NCBI RefSeq assembly: GCF_002278135.3
Contig: NZ_CP029425.2
Coordinates: forward strand, 5,742,001-5,806,000
DNA length: 64,000 nucleotides
Origin: Bradyrhizobium ottawaense
GTDB taxonomy: Bacteria > Pseudomonadota > Alphaproteobacteria > Rhizobiales > Xanthobacteraceae
Reading direction: 5' to 3'
This document shows, one piece after another, positions 1-7,850 of this stretch (positions within the stretch are counted from its first letter, which is position 1; each line of letters opens with the position of its first letter). Below the pieces are notes generated by a model, which ran no database searches, was not told where the DNA came from, and saw only the letters and a list, made by a program, of their open reading frames with translations. Position numbers and translations under genes: made by a program.

Positions 1-514
1 CCTCGATCACGTTGGGCGGGCCGACCCGGGCGAGCGCGCGCGACTTGTCGCCGCCGCCGGGACCGGTCAGCTCGAAAATGGCATCCGCAGCCACCCCCTG
101 GAGCTTCTGCGCGAGGGCCTCGACCTGCCCCGCACTATCGGGGGGCATCCGCGCCAGCGCGGCCTCGAACTCGTTCACCTTGTCCGGTGCGCCGTCGCGG
201 CCGAGCCATTGCCAGATCGGCTGCAGCGAAGTGCGGCGGATCTGGCCGACCCGCAGCGGGACGCCGGCCTCGATCAGGAACGGTTCCAGCGCCTGGAACA
301 ACAGCCGCGACAGATCGTCCGTGCGCGGCGGCGGGGCTTCATCGGCTTCCGACTTGCGGACGATCTTGCGCAACTGCTCGAGCACGAGGGTCGCGACAGC
401 CCTATCCTGGCCGCGCTCGAGCGCGCGCTCGAACTCCCGCATCAGCAGCGCCTGCGCCTGCGGCGGGAGCTGCGCGAGATATTCCCTCAGCCGCTCGATC
501 GATGTCTGGCTCAT
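1..514 (-). CDS. Conserved hypothetical protein (C-terminus beyond window edge)
   Basis: About 171 residues are visible, starting at an ATG whose complement lies at 512-514 (MSQTSIDRLREYLAQLPPQ) and reading open to the window edge. The visible part is mostly helical, with a Leu/Ala/Arg-rich N-terminus (LLMREFERALERG) and a central LFQALEPFLIEAGVPLRVGQ segment. I see no signal peptide, membrane segment or catalytic motif that I recognise. It lies 160 bp downstream of the FeuQ-like kinase on the same strand and could be read from that operon or from its own promoter in the 515-674 gap. Codon use is typical of the window, so I take it as a real gene. The function is unknown. Confidence 0.7.
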   Translation of the reverse strand, partial: MSQTSIERLREYLAQLPPQAQALLMREFERALERGQDRAVATLVLEQLRKIVRKSEADEAPPPRTDDLSRLLFQALEPFLIEAGVPLRVGQIRRTSLQPIWQWLGRDGAPDKVNEFEAALARMPPDSAGQVEALAQKLQGVAADAIFELTGPGGGDKSRALARVGPPNVIE

Positions 515-674
515 GCGCCCGGGTAATGCACGGTAAAATGGCGGACATGGGATGGGTCCGGCGCGATCATAGGAGGCCCCCACTTAAGAAGCCGTTTAGG
601 ACGTCGGAGCGAATCCCACAGGTTTGCTGCGGCCGGGCGTCGGTGAGGACGAATATCCCTGTCGGAACAACGGA

Positions 675-2096
675 TTATACGCCCGGAAGGACCAGCTCGG
701 CACGCAGGCCGCCGGTCGGCGCACCACCGAGCGAGAGGCTGCCGCCATAGAGCGCGGCGAGATCGACCACGATGGACAGGCCCAGCCCCGAGCCGGGCTT
801 GGACTCGTCGAGCCGCTGGCCGCGCCGCGAGACCTGCGCCCGCTCGGCTTCCGACAGGCCGCGGCCGTCGTCATCGACGATGATCCGCAGCCGCGGACCC
901 ACCCCGGCCTGGTGCGGCGCTTCCACGAGGACCTCGATGAAGACGCGCGAGGCCGCCCATTTGCAGGCATTGTCGACGAGATTGCCGACCATCTCCTCCA
1001 GATCCTGCCGCTCGCCGCGAAATTTTGCCGACGGATCGGCCTTGGCGTCGACCATGATGCCACGGTCGCGATGGATCTTCTCCATGGTCCGCCGCAGCGC
1101 CTCGATGGCAGGCGCCACCTCCGTCACCGTCCCAACCACCGAGACCCGCGCCGCGATGCGCGCACGCTCCAGATGATGGGCGACCTGGTCGCGCATCACA
1201 TCCGCCTGCTCCATCACCTTGGCCGCGAAGGGATCGGCGATGTGGGCGCCGGCCTCGTTGACGATGACCGAGAGCGGCGTCTTGATCGCATGGGCGAGAT
1301 TGCCGACATGGGTGCGTGCGCGCTCGACGATTTCGCGATTGGCATCGATCAGCGCGTTGGTCTCGCGCGCCAGTGGCGCGATCTCGACCGGGAATTCGCC
1401 CTCGAGCCGCTCAGCCCGCCCAGAGCGGATATCGGCGATCGATTCCGAGATGCGCTTGAGCGGTGCGAGGCCGAAGCGGACCTGGAACACGGTCGTCAGC
1501 AGCAGCACGATGCCGAGCGCGGTGAAGGTGCCGCCGAGATAGTAGTCGAAACTGCGCGTCTCGTCGAAAATCTCGGTATCGTCGCCGGCGACGCTGACCA
1601 GAAATTTGCCGTCGGCGCCGAGATCGACGGGACGCTCGACCATGCGCAGATTCTGCCCCTCGGGCCCGTCGACATAGGCCAGCCGGATTCCGGCGGCGGT
1701 GAGCTCGGTGCCCTGCTCTTCCAGCTTCGGCAGCTTCTTGTCCCAGAGCGAGCGCGAGGAGCGCACCTCCGGCTTTTCGGTGTCGGTCCGCGTGATCTGC
1801 CAGTACCAGCCGGACAACGGCAGCTCGAACAGCGGCTCGCCGAGCGACTGGAACTGGCGGTCCGGCGGCTCGTCGGGGGTCGCGACCTCGGCGATGAGGG
1901 TGCGGAGATAGAGATTGAGCCGGCGGTCGAAGGCGCGCTCGGTGGCGTTCTTGTAGACCGACGACAGCACCACGCCGGTGATGGCCAGAATCACCACGAG
2001 CCAGGCGGTCGCCGACAGGAACAGGCGAGTCGCAAGCGAACTAGCGGCCATCGGAATGATCCGGGAAGGCGCAGGGTGGCGGGCGTCAGAACTCAT
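675..2096 (-). CDS. feuQ: Sensor histidine kinase, FeuQ/PhoQ type
   Basis: Membrane sensor kinase of the FeuP/FeuQ two-component system, which in Rhizobium relatives controls envelope and osmotic-type responses. From the chosen ATG (MSSDARHP) the 473-residue protein has a membrane segment near 24-46, a periplasmic sensor of about 140 residues and a second membrane segment near 187-207. A HAMP-like linker follows, then an H-box (NLAHAIKTPLSV, His near 267), an N-box (GNLVDNACKWA, near 372) and a G-box (GSGLGLSIVVDL, near 438). HAxKTPLSV is typical of the PhoQ/FeuQ class. It lies directly downstream of the response regulator. The start is uncertain: a TTG at 2132, just after the regulator stop, or an ATG at 2051 are alternatives, and none has a strong ribosome binding site. 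Confidence 0.85.
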   Translation of the reverse strand: MSSDARHPAPSRIIPMAASSLATRLFLSATAWLVVILAITGVVLSSVYKNATERAFDRRLNLYLRTLIAEVATPDEPPDRQFQSLGEPLFELPLSGWYWQITRTDTEKPEVRSSRSLWDKKLPKLEEQGTELTAAGIRLAYVDGPEGQNLRMVERPVDLGADGKFLVSVAGDDTEIFDETRSFDYYLGGTFTALGIVLLLTTVFQVRFGLAPLKRISESIADIRSGRAERLEGEFPVEIAPLARETNALIDANREIVERARTHVGNLAHAIKTPLSVIVNEAGAHIADPFAAKVMEQADVMRDQVAHHLERARIAARVSVVGTVTEVAPAIEALRRTMEKIHRDRGIMVDAKADPSAKFRGERQDLEEMVGNLVDNACKWAASRVFIEVLVEAPHQAGVGPRLRIIVDDDGRGLSEAERAQVSRRGQRLDESKPGSGLGLSIVVDLAALYGGSLSLGGAPTGGLRAELVLPGV

Positions 2097-2145
2097 GTCC
2101 CGGACCAAGGCCCCTGTCAGGCTGCCCGTCAAGCCCCGGAACGCC

Positions 2146-2811
2146 TCAGGCGGCCGGCGGGGTTAGGAGATAGCCGAGGCCGCGGACAGTCTGGATGATG
2201 TCGACGTCGAGCTTCTTGCGGATGCGGCCGACGAACACCTCGATCGTATTCGAGTCGCGGTCGAAGTCCTGGTCGTAGAGGTGCTCGACCAGCTCGGTGC
2301 GCGAGACCACCCGGCCGGAATGGTGCATCAGGTAGGCCAGAAGCCGATATTCGTGTGAGGTCATCTTGACGGGATTGCCTGACACGCTGACGCGGCCGGT
2401 CCTGGTGTCGAGCGTGACGGGGCCGCAGCTGAGCTCGCTCTGGGCATGGCCGGTCGAGCGGCGCAGCAGCGCGCGGATACGGGCCAGCACTTCCTCCAAA
2501 TGGAACGGCTTTGCGACATAGTCGTCGGCGCCGGCATCGAAGCCCTGCACCTTGTCGCTCCAGCGGTCGCGTGCGGTGAGGATCAGGACCGGCATGGTGC
2601 GGCCGTTGCGGCGCCAGGCCTCCAGCACCGAGATGCCGTCCTTCTTCGGCAGGCCGATGTCGAGCACGACGGCATCATACGGCTCGTTATCGCCGAGATA
2701 GTGCCCCTCCTCTCCGTCGAAGGCGCGATCGACGACATAGCCGGCGTCGGTCAACGCCTTGGTGAGCTGGCGATTGAGATCGGGGTCGTCCTCAACAACG
2801 AGCAGGCGCAC
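2146..2811 (-). CDS. feuP: Response regulator FeuP, OmpR/PhoB family
   Basis: Phosphorylation-dependent DNA-binding regulator of 221 residues, the usual length for the family. The receiver domain (1-115) shows the acidic pair EDD at 7-9, the phospho-acceptor Asp in VVLDIGLP near 51, the Thr in ILTARD near 79 and the Lys in VAKPF near 101. The C-terminal winged helix (125-218) has the VFVGRIRKKL recognition helix and the TVRGLGYLL hairpin. The stretch YDQDFDRDSNTIEVF closely matches FeuP proteins of rhizobia. Translation starts at GTG (2809-2811), preceded by GGAGAG at good spacing. It is the first gene of the operon, and its promoter must lie in the 2812-3041 gap. The partner kinase follows 49 bp downstream. 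Confidence 0.9.
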   Translation of the reverse strand: MRLLVVEDDPDLNRQLTKALTDAGYVVDRAFDGEEGHYLGDNEPYDAVVLDIGLPKKDGISVLEAWRRNGRTMPVLILTARDRWSDKVQGFDAGADDYVAKPFHLEEVLARIRALLRRSTGHAQSELSCGPVTLDTRTGRVSVSGNPVKMTSHEYRLLAYLMHHSGRVVSRTELVEHLYDQDFDRDSNTIEVFVGRIRKKLDVDIIQTVRGLGYLLTPPAA

Positions 2812-3041
2812 GCTTCTCTCCAGACATAGGCCGCATCAACACCGCCCCAGATGAGCAATTCCGGCGTGAACTGAATATGAACGCGGGGAACCGGGCGCGT
2901 TACTTTTTGGTCATATACGATGTGTCCGCAGCCCATGCGACTGCGCCCGCCATGCGACCGGACGAGCCGGCAACATGGCGGGCGCAGTGTGCCGCGTCCT
3001 GCGGCAGGTCGGAAGGTCCGCCCTTCCCGTGAATTCGGCCG

Positions 3042-3197
3042 TCAGGTCCGGAAGAACACGAACCAGATGACGGCGAGGATCAGGATCGCAAGCCCGGTCG
3101 AGATGGCGAGCAATGCGGCAACTGACGGCCCAGGTTCGCCCTGACGCGCCTCGGTTGGTGTTTCGACGATCTGACGCTGCTCTCGCGTGGTTGCCAT
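3042..3197 (-). CDS. Small single-pass membrane protein (51 aa)
   Basis: The ATG at 3195-3197 opens a 51-residue protein. A hydrophilic N-terminus of about 24 residues (MATTREQRQIVETPTEARQG) is followed by one strongly hydrophobic segment at about 26-49 (LLAISTGLAILILAVIWFVF). The longer reading frame from 3356 adds a poorly biased, Arg-rich extension and is unlikely to be used. It has no recognisable motif and no obvious operon partner. Both flanks are intergenic, with feuP 230 bp downstream on the same strand and ku divergent upstream. I treat it as a small inner-membrane protein of unknown role. Confidence 0.6.
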   Translation of the reverse strand: MATTREQRQIVETPTEARQGEPGPSVAALLAISTGLAILILAVIWFVFFRT

Positions 3198-3432
3198 GAT
3201 GCCCTCAATCTCTGCGTGTCGCCTCCGATGACCGCGACCTTCTCGCAGCCGTGCATGCGGAGCCAACGCCCGATCCGATGTGATGTTCCGGCTTTTCCCA
3301 CCCAATGGACCGCGACCCCACGCCCGGCGGCCGGTTAACGCAGTTGCAAGATTCAACGCCCGGCCTTGCTATGATTCGCTGTTTCCCGATGGTATCCTCA
3401 TAAGTCTGTCCTTGTTGCGTTTGGAGTAGCCC

Positions 3433-4428
3433 ATGGCCCCCCGCGCCAATTGGAAGGGTTTTCTGCGTTTGTCGCTCGTGACCTGTCCGGTCGCGCTCTA
3501 TCCGGCCACTTCGGATACCGAGAAGGTCTCCTTCAACCAGATCAACCGCAAGACCGGCCACCGGATCAAGTATCTCAAGGTCGACGCCGAGACCGGCGAC
3601 GAGGTGACGTCCGAGGACATCGTCAAGGGCTACAAGGTCGACACCGACACCTATATCGAAGTCACCAAGGACGAGCTCGACGACATCGCGCTCGATTCGA
3701 CCCACACGATCGATATCGACGAGTTCGTGCCGAAGGCCGACATCGACAACCGCTATCTGATCCGCCCCTATTACCTCGTGCCCGACGGCAAGGTCGGCCA
3801 TGACGCCTATGCGGTGATCCGCGAGACCATCCGCAGCATGGACAAGGTCGCGATCGGCCGCGTCGTGCTGACCAACCGCGAGCACATCATCGCGCTGGAG
3901 CCGCTCGAGAGCGGACTGATGGGCACGCTGCTGCGCTATCCCTACGAGGTCCGCAGCGAGACCGAATATTTCGACGACATCCAGGACGTGAAGCTGACCA
4001 GGGACATGCTCGACCTCGCCAAGCACATCGTCGAGAAGAAGTCCGGCGCGTTCGACCCCGAGCTGTTCGAGGACCATTACGAGACCGCGCTGATCGATCT
4101 CATCAACAAGAAGCGCAGCGGCGCCCCGATCACCGCCAAGGCCGCGCCGAAGAGCGGCGGCAACGTCATCAACTTGATGGACGCGCTGAAGAAGAGCATC
4201 GCGAGCGAGAAGGACGCCGCGCCTGCGGCGAAGGTCGCCAAAGAGACCGCGAAAGCCAAGAAGCCGAAGAAGCGCGTCGCGGGCCAGCGCGAGATGCTGC
4301 TGCCGATCGCCGGCAAGGGCGGCAAGGATGCTGCTGCGAAGACGGCGACCAGGGAAGCGACCAGGGAAACTTCGAAGAAGGCCGACAAGCCGGTGCGCGC
4401 GCCTGCTCGGGCGAAGAAGGCCGGCTAG
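3433..4428 (+). CDS. ku: Bacterial Ku, DNA end-binding protein (NHEJ)
   Basis: Homodimeric ring protein that binds DNA double-strand ends and recruits ligase D in bacterial non-homologous end joining. The start ATG follows GGAG. The core Ku fold spans about 1-255 (NWKGFLRLSLVTCPVALYP, then KTGHRIKYLKVDAETGDEV, and later VLTNREHIIALEPLESGLMGTLL). The C-terminal tail from about 235 is rich in Lys and Ala (KAKKPKKR and APARAKKAG), as in rhizobial Ku proteins, where such tails aid DNA binding. At 331 residues it is slightly longer than the minimal family because of this tail. No ligD is in the window, so the partner is encoded elsewhere or the gene is one of several ku paralogues, which are common in rhizobia. 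Confidence 0.95.
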   Translation: MAPRANWKGFLRLSLVTCPVALYPATSDTEKVSFNQINRKTGHRIKYLKVDAETGDEVTSEDIVKGYKVDTDTYIEVTKDELDDIALDSTHTIDIDEFVPKADIDNRYLIRPYYLVPDGKVGHDAYAVIRETIRSMDKVAIGRVVLTNREHIIALEPLESGLMGTLLRYPYEVRSETEYFDDIQDVKLTRDMLDLAKHIVEKKSGAFDPELFEDHYETALIDLINKKRSGAPITAKAAPKSGGNVINLMDALKKSIASEKDAAPAAKVAKETAKAKKPKKRVAGQREMLLPIAGKGGKDAAAKTATREATRETSKKADKPVRAPARAKKAG

Positions 4429-4485
4429 CCGCATCCCCCCGCGATCGCGCCGTGATGCCACACCTCGCCGATCTGGCGGCCTGAC

Positions 4486-4722
4486 ATGCCCTGGTCGAGG
4501 GCGTTCGACGATCCCGTTCGCGTCAGCAACAAGCGCCAGCTGCTGACGCTTCAGGAGGCGGCCGACTACATCATGCGGCTGCCCGAGGACGTCCAGCACG
4601 AGCCGCGCTGGCAGACCGCCATCGAGACCTTGATCAAGGCGGCCGAGACCGGCGGCGGCTGGGTGATGTTCGCCCGCATCGCCATGTTGCGGGCGCTGAA
4701 TGCGGACGACCGGCGCGGATGA
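4486..4722 (+). CDS. Small conserved hypothetical protein (78 aa)
   Basis: A 78-residue soluble protein in good codon context, 57 bp after ku on the same strand. The central part reads LTLQEAADYIMRLPEDVQHE and then WQTAIETLIKAAETGGGW, which looks like two amphipathic helices. It has no signal peptide, cysteines or known catalytic motif. The ribosome binding site is weak. Proteins of this look are widespread in Bradyrhizobium as unnamed small ORFs, but I cannot assign a function. Co-transcription with ku is possible but not shown. Confidence 0.6.
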   Translation: MPWSRAFDDPVRVSNKRQLLTLQEAADYIMRLPEDVQHEPRWQTAIETLIKAAETGGGWVMFARIAMLRALNADDRRG

Positions 4723-4838
4723 GCGCCATGGTGTCCTCGCCGGCCCGTTGGCGAACAGGCTCAACAATTGGTTAAGCGGCGCCGCGATGACGCACTGACG
4801 GGCGCTGTGCCCGCGCAGCCCTGGGGTGGCTTGGCGAT

Positions 4839-4862
4839 ATCGATCCAGTTGCACGGATCGAT
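4839..4862. promoter_or_regulatory. Perfect 8-bp inverted repeat upstream of the pilin gene
   Basis: ATCGATCC (4839-4846) and GGATCGAT (4855-4862) are perfect inverted arms around an 8-base spacer. The site lies about 150 bp before the Flp pilin start, in a gap of 289 bp with no other gene. The A/T-rich TTAATTTAATG just after it could hold promoter elements. An operator role is inference from symmetry and position only. Confidence 0.35.
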
Positions 4863-5011
4863 GGAACCTTAATTTAATGAATGCCGTCGTATGAGCAGTG
4901 GCGCGCTCGCCCGGGCTTAATACTTTTGGCGCGCATGAAGACTTATTCGATCTATTTGCAAGTCCGATAGCGACGCGGCCATACGTTGGATCGGATGAAC
5001 GGGAGTTGGCA

Positions 5012-5176
5012 ATGCGTTTGCTTAGGTCCTTCCTTGCCGATGAGAATGGTGCAACCGCGATCGAGTACGGCCTCATTGCCGCAGGCATCGCGCTGGCGAT
5101 CATAACGGCCGTGAACACCATGGGCGGCGCCCTCCTCAACAACAAGTTTGTCGCGATCAGCACGGGGATAAAGTAG
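5012..5176 (+). CDS. Flp/Fap-type pilin subunit
   Basis: Prepilin of a tight-adherence (Tad/Flp) pilus, 54 residues. The short N-terminal leader ends in the class signature FLADENGATAIEYGLIAAG. The prepilin peptidase would cut between Gly13 and Ala14, leaving Glu18 and Tyr19 of the conserved EY pair at the start of the hydrophobic assembly helix (about 14-38). The ATG at 5012 has a good GGGAG site 7 bases upstream. Longer in-frame starts from 4898 lack the family pattern. No cpa/tad assembly gene is in the window, so this is an isolated pilin gene that must borrow an assembly machine encoded elsewhere. Confidence 0.9.
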   Translation: MRLLRSFLADENGATAIEYGLIAAGIALAIITAVNTMGGALLNNKFVAISTGIK

Positions 5177-5185
5177 CCCGCTCCC

Positions 5186-5217
5186 CGATTTGGCCGGCCA
5201 ACATCGGCGATATCGCC
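5186..5217. terminator. Two adjacent palindromes after the pilin gene
   Basis: Ten bases after the pilin stop there is a perfect 12-bp palindrome, TTGGCCGGCCAA (5190-5201), extended by outer CGAT/ATCG pairing. A second perfect palindrome, GGCGATATCGCC (5206-5217), follows. The first could end the pilin transcript, but no T-tract follows, so classic intrinsic termination is not proven. The rest of the 215-bp gap to the phosphorylase gene shows nothing I recognise. Confidence 0.35.
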
Positions 5218-5391
5218 ACGGCATTCGACTTCCCCTGTCATTTCCAGACCGACGCGCCTGCAGCAGCGCGCCTGCGTGACGGCCCGCCGCAGCCCACCCA
5301 TGTCCCGCGCGCGGGCCATGATCTGGGTCAACAGCATCAGGACGGCGACGTCTAAGCATGGAGGCCGGGTTTCCTCCCTGCCGGCCAGTCC

Positions 5392-6933
5392 ATGCATCCA
5401 GACCTTCCGTACTCCCAATTGAAAATCCGCCGCGTCCGGCTCGATACCGGCCGCGAGAACGTTGTCGTCGTCTCCAGGCAGTCGAAGGCGCTGCGCGCGG
5501 AGATCTTCCGCGGCTTCAGCCGCGTCGAGCTGCGTCAGGGCAGCAAGGTCCTGCTGGCGACGTTGCTGATCACGGACGACGATACGCTGGTGGCCCCGGA
5601 CGAGATCGGACTCTCTGAACCCGCGTTGCGGCGTTTCGGGCAAGGCGCCGGCACGCTGGTCACGGTGAGGCCCGCGGCGCCGCCGGAGAGCCTGGAAGCG
5701 GTGCGCGCGAAGATCCGCGGGCGAACCCTGAGCCCGGCCGAAATCGGCGCGATCATCAACGACCTCGCACATTATCGCTACTCGGACATGGAGATCGCCG
5801 CCTTCCTGATCGGATCGGCGAGCTTCATCACCAGCGACGAGTTGCTTGCCCTCACCGGGGCGATGGCGCAGGCCGGCACGCAATTGGTGTGGCCAACGCC
5901 TGTCGTCGTCGACAAGCATTGCATCGGTGGCATTCCCGGCAATCGCACCTCGATGGTCGTGGTGCCGATCGTCGCCGCCCATGGCCTGCCGATCCCGAAG
6001 ACTTCTTCGCGCGCCATCACTTCGCCTGCCGGCACCGCCGACACGATGGAGGTGCTGGCGCGGGTGAATGTCGGCGTCGAGGAAATGAAGGCGATCGTCT
6101 CGGCCTGCAACGGCTGCCTGATCTGGGGCGGACACGTGAACCTGTCGCCGGCCGACGACGTCCTGATCTCGGTCGAGCGCCCGCTGAGCCTCGATACCCG
6201 CGAGCAGATGGTCGCCTCCATCATGTCCAAGAAGATCGCGGCAGGCTCGACGCATCTGTTGATCGACATTCCGGTCGGGCCGACCGCGAAGGTCACCAAT
6301 GGCGTCGAGGCGATGCGGCTGCGCAAGCTGTTCGAATTCGTCGGCGACCGTTTCGGCCGCACGGTCGAGGTGATCACGACCGACGGAAGCCAGCCGATCG
6401 GCAACGGCATCGGGCCGGTGCTCGAGGCCAATGACGTCATGGCCGTGCTCGGCAACGACAAGGATGCGCCGCGCAACCTGCGCGAGAAATCGCTCCGGCT
6501 CGCCGCCCATCTGCTGGAATACGATCCGAAGCTGCGCGGCGGCGCCGGCTATGCGAGGGCGCGCGAACTGCTCGACAGCGGCGCGGCGCTGAAGCAGATG
6601 CAGAAGATCATCGACGCCCAGGGTCCGTCGACATGCAGCAGCGAGCTCGGATCGCTCAGCTTCGACGTCAAGGCGGCGCATGACGGCACCGTGTCCGCGA
6701 TCGACTGCCTGCGTCTTAACCGCCTCGCCCGCACCGCCGGCGCGCCGCTCGACAAGGGCGCCGGTATCCGCCTGTTCAAGAAGATCGGCGATCGCGTCGA
6801 GCAGGGCGAGCCGCTCTATCGTGTCTACACGTTCGACCGCCCCGAGCATGATCTCGCCGCCGATGCCGCCACCGAGGAGACCGGGTTCGTCGTCAACGGT
6901 CATGACGCCCTGCAAGGCAAGTCGGCGCCGTGA
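5392..6933 (+). CDS. AMP/thymidine phosphorylase family protein (archaeal-type)
   Basis: Nucleoside- or nucleotide-phosphorylase of the DeoA superfamily, 513 residues. The extra N-terminal domain of about 85 residues ([19 protein letters not shown]) is the mark of archaeal AMP phosphorylase rather than classical thymidine phosphorylase, which is about 440 residues. The phosphate-binding signature is [16 protein letters not shown], near 180-195. It differs from the KHSxGG of DeoA but matches the KHxIGGxPGNxT form of AMP phosphorylases. [18 protein letters not shown] follows near 205-222. Known members release the base from NMPs with phosphate to give ribose 1,5-bisphosphate. It heads a tight operon: its TGA overlaps the GTG of the next gene (6930-6933). 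Substrate preference cannot be read from the sequence. Confidence 0.85.
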   Translation: MHPDLPYSQLKIRRVRLDTGRENVVVVSRQSKALRAEIFRGFSRVELRQGSKVLLATLLITDDDTLVAPDEIGLSEPALRRFGQGAGTLVTVRPAAPPESLEAVRAKIRGRTLSPAEIGAIINDLAHYRYSDMEIAAFLIGSASFITSDELLALTGAMAQAGTQLVWPTPVVVDKHCIGGIPGNRTSMVVVPIVAAHGLPIPKTSSRAITSPAGTADTMEVLARVNVGVEEMKAIVSACNGCLIWGGHVNLSPADDVLISVERPLSLDTREQMVASIMSKKIAAGSTHLLIDIPVGPTAKVTNGVEAMRLRKLFEFVGDRFGRTVEVITTDGSQPIGNGIGPVLEANDVMAVLGNDKDAPRNLREKSLRLAAHLLEYDPKLRGGAGYARARELLDSGAALKQMQKIIDAQGPSTCSSELGSLSFDVKAAHDGTVSAIDCLRLNRLARTAGAPLDKGAGIRLFKKIGDRVEQGEPLYRVYTFDRPEHDLAADAATEETGFVVNGHDALQGKSAP

Positions 6934-7850
6934 GCACGATCGCGCTTCAGACCCTGCCCGGCGGCAGCGATACGGCAAAGCGCCTCGCGGCGCGGCTCGG
7001 GCTTGCCTGCAGCGAGATCGCCGTGCATCGTTTTCCGGACGGCGAGCTGCGCGTCGCCGTCGCGCCGGCGGCCGACATCACAATCCTCTATGCCCCGCTC
7101 GACCAACCCAACGACAAGCTGATCGCCCTGCTGTTCGCTGCGGAGGCGCTGCGACGCAACGGCGCGAAGCGGCTGGTGCTGGTCGCGCCCTATCTCTGCT
7201 ACATGCGGCAGGATGCTGCATTTCATCCGGGCGAGGCCATCAGCCAGCGGGCCATGGGCAATCTGCTTGCAACGACCGTGGACCGTATCGTCACCGTGGA
7301 TGCGCATTTGCACCGCACCCCCGATATCAGATCGGTCTTTCCGGGTATCGAAGCGGAGAACCTGTCCGCCATGCCAGCGATCGCGAACGCGCTGGCGACG
7401 AGCGGCATCGATCCCGCGACAATCGTGATCGGACCCGACAGGGAGTCCGAGCCCTGGGTGAACGACATCGCGAGCCGGCTGCGACTGCAGCACACGGTGG
7501 CGCAAAAGTCGCGGCACGGCGATCGTTCCGTGGCAATCAGTTTTGCCGATCCCGGCCTGCTCGCGGGACGGCCGGCGCTGCTGGTGGATGACATCGTCTC
7601 CTCCGGGACGACGCTGATGGCCGCGGCGAAGGCCCTGACGGCGATGGGCGCCACCGCCGTCGATGCGGTCATCACGCACGCGCTGTTTCCACCCGCGATG
7701 ACCGTCGCGTTCGCCAGCGCCGGCATCCGGTCAATCCGCTCGACCGACAGCGTTCCGCATCCGACCAACGCGATTTCCCTCGACGAGAGTCTCGCGGCCG
7801 CCTTGCGGTCCGAGCTGACGACGACACTTCCTCCGGAGACGAGGCCATGA
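6930..7850 (+). CDS. Ribose-phosphate pyrophosphokinase-like protein
   Basis: PRPP-synthetase homologue of 306 residues, with the two tandem phosphoribosyltransferase-like halves of the family. It keeps the metal/substrate motif VDAHLHRT (near 120), the flexible-loop Lys/Arg ([11 protein letters not shown], near 190) and the PRPP-binding loop [11 protein letters not shown] (near 215). The ATP loop reads [16 protein letters not shown]. The PGEAIS part resembles the class III (archaeal-type) enzymes and departs from the YARQDRK of the housekeeping enzyme. It starts with GTG overlapping the upstream stop by 4 bases, and its own stop overlaps the next ATG (7847-7850), so the three genes are translationally coupled. 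It is probably a specialised paralogue that makes PRPP from phosphorolysis products. Whether it can act on ribose 1,5-bisphosphate is an open question. Confidence 0.85.
   Translation: MSTIALQTLPGGSDTAKRLAARLGLACSEIAVHRFPDGELRVAVAPAADITILYAPLDQPNDKLIALLFAAEALRRNGAKRLVLVAPYLCYMRQDAAFHPGEAISQRAMGNLLATTVDRIVTVDAHLHRTPDIRSVFPGIEAENLSAMPAIANALATSGIDPATIVIGPDRESEPWVNDIASRLRLQHTVAQKSRHGDRSVAISFADPGLLAGRPALLVDDIVSSGTTLMAAAKALTAMGATAVDAVITHALFPPAMTVAFASAGIRSIRSTDSVPHPTNAISLDESLAAALRSELTTTLPPETRP

Noticed and set aside
3205..6978. Open frame of 1257 codons on the minus strand
   Set aside because: It runs antisense to ku and the phosphorylase gene and is His/Asp/Arg-rich without domains, the usual product of reading GC-rich genes backwards.
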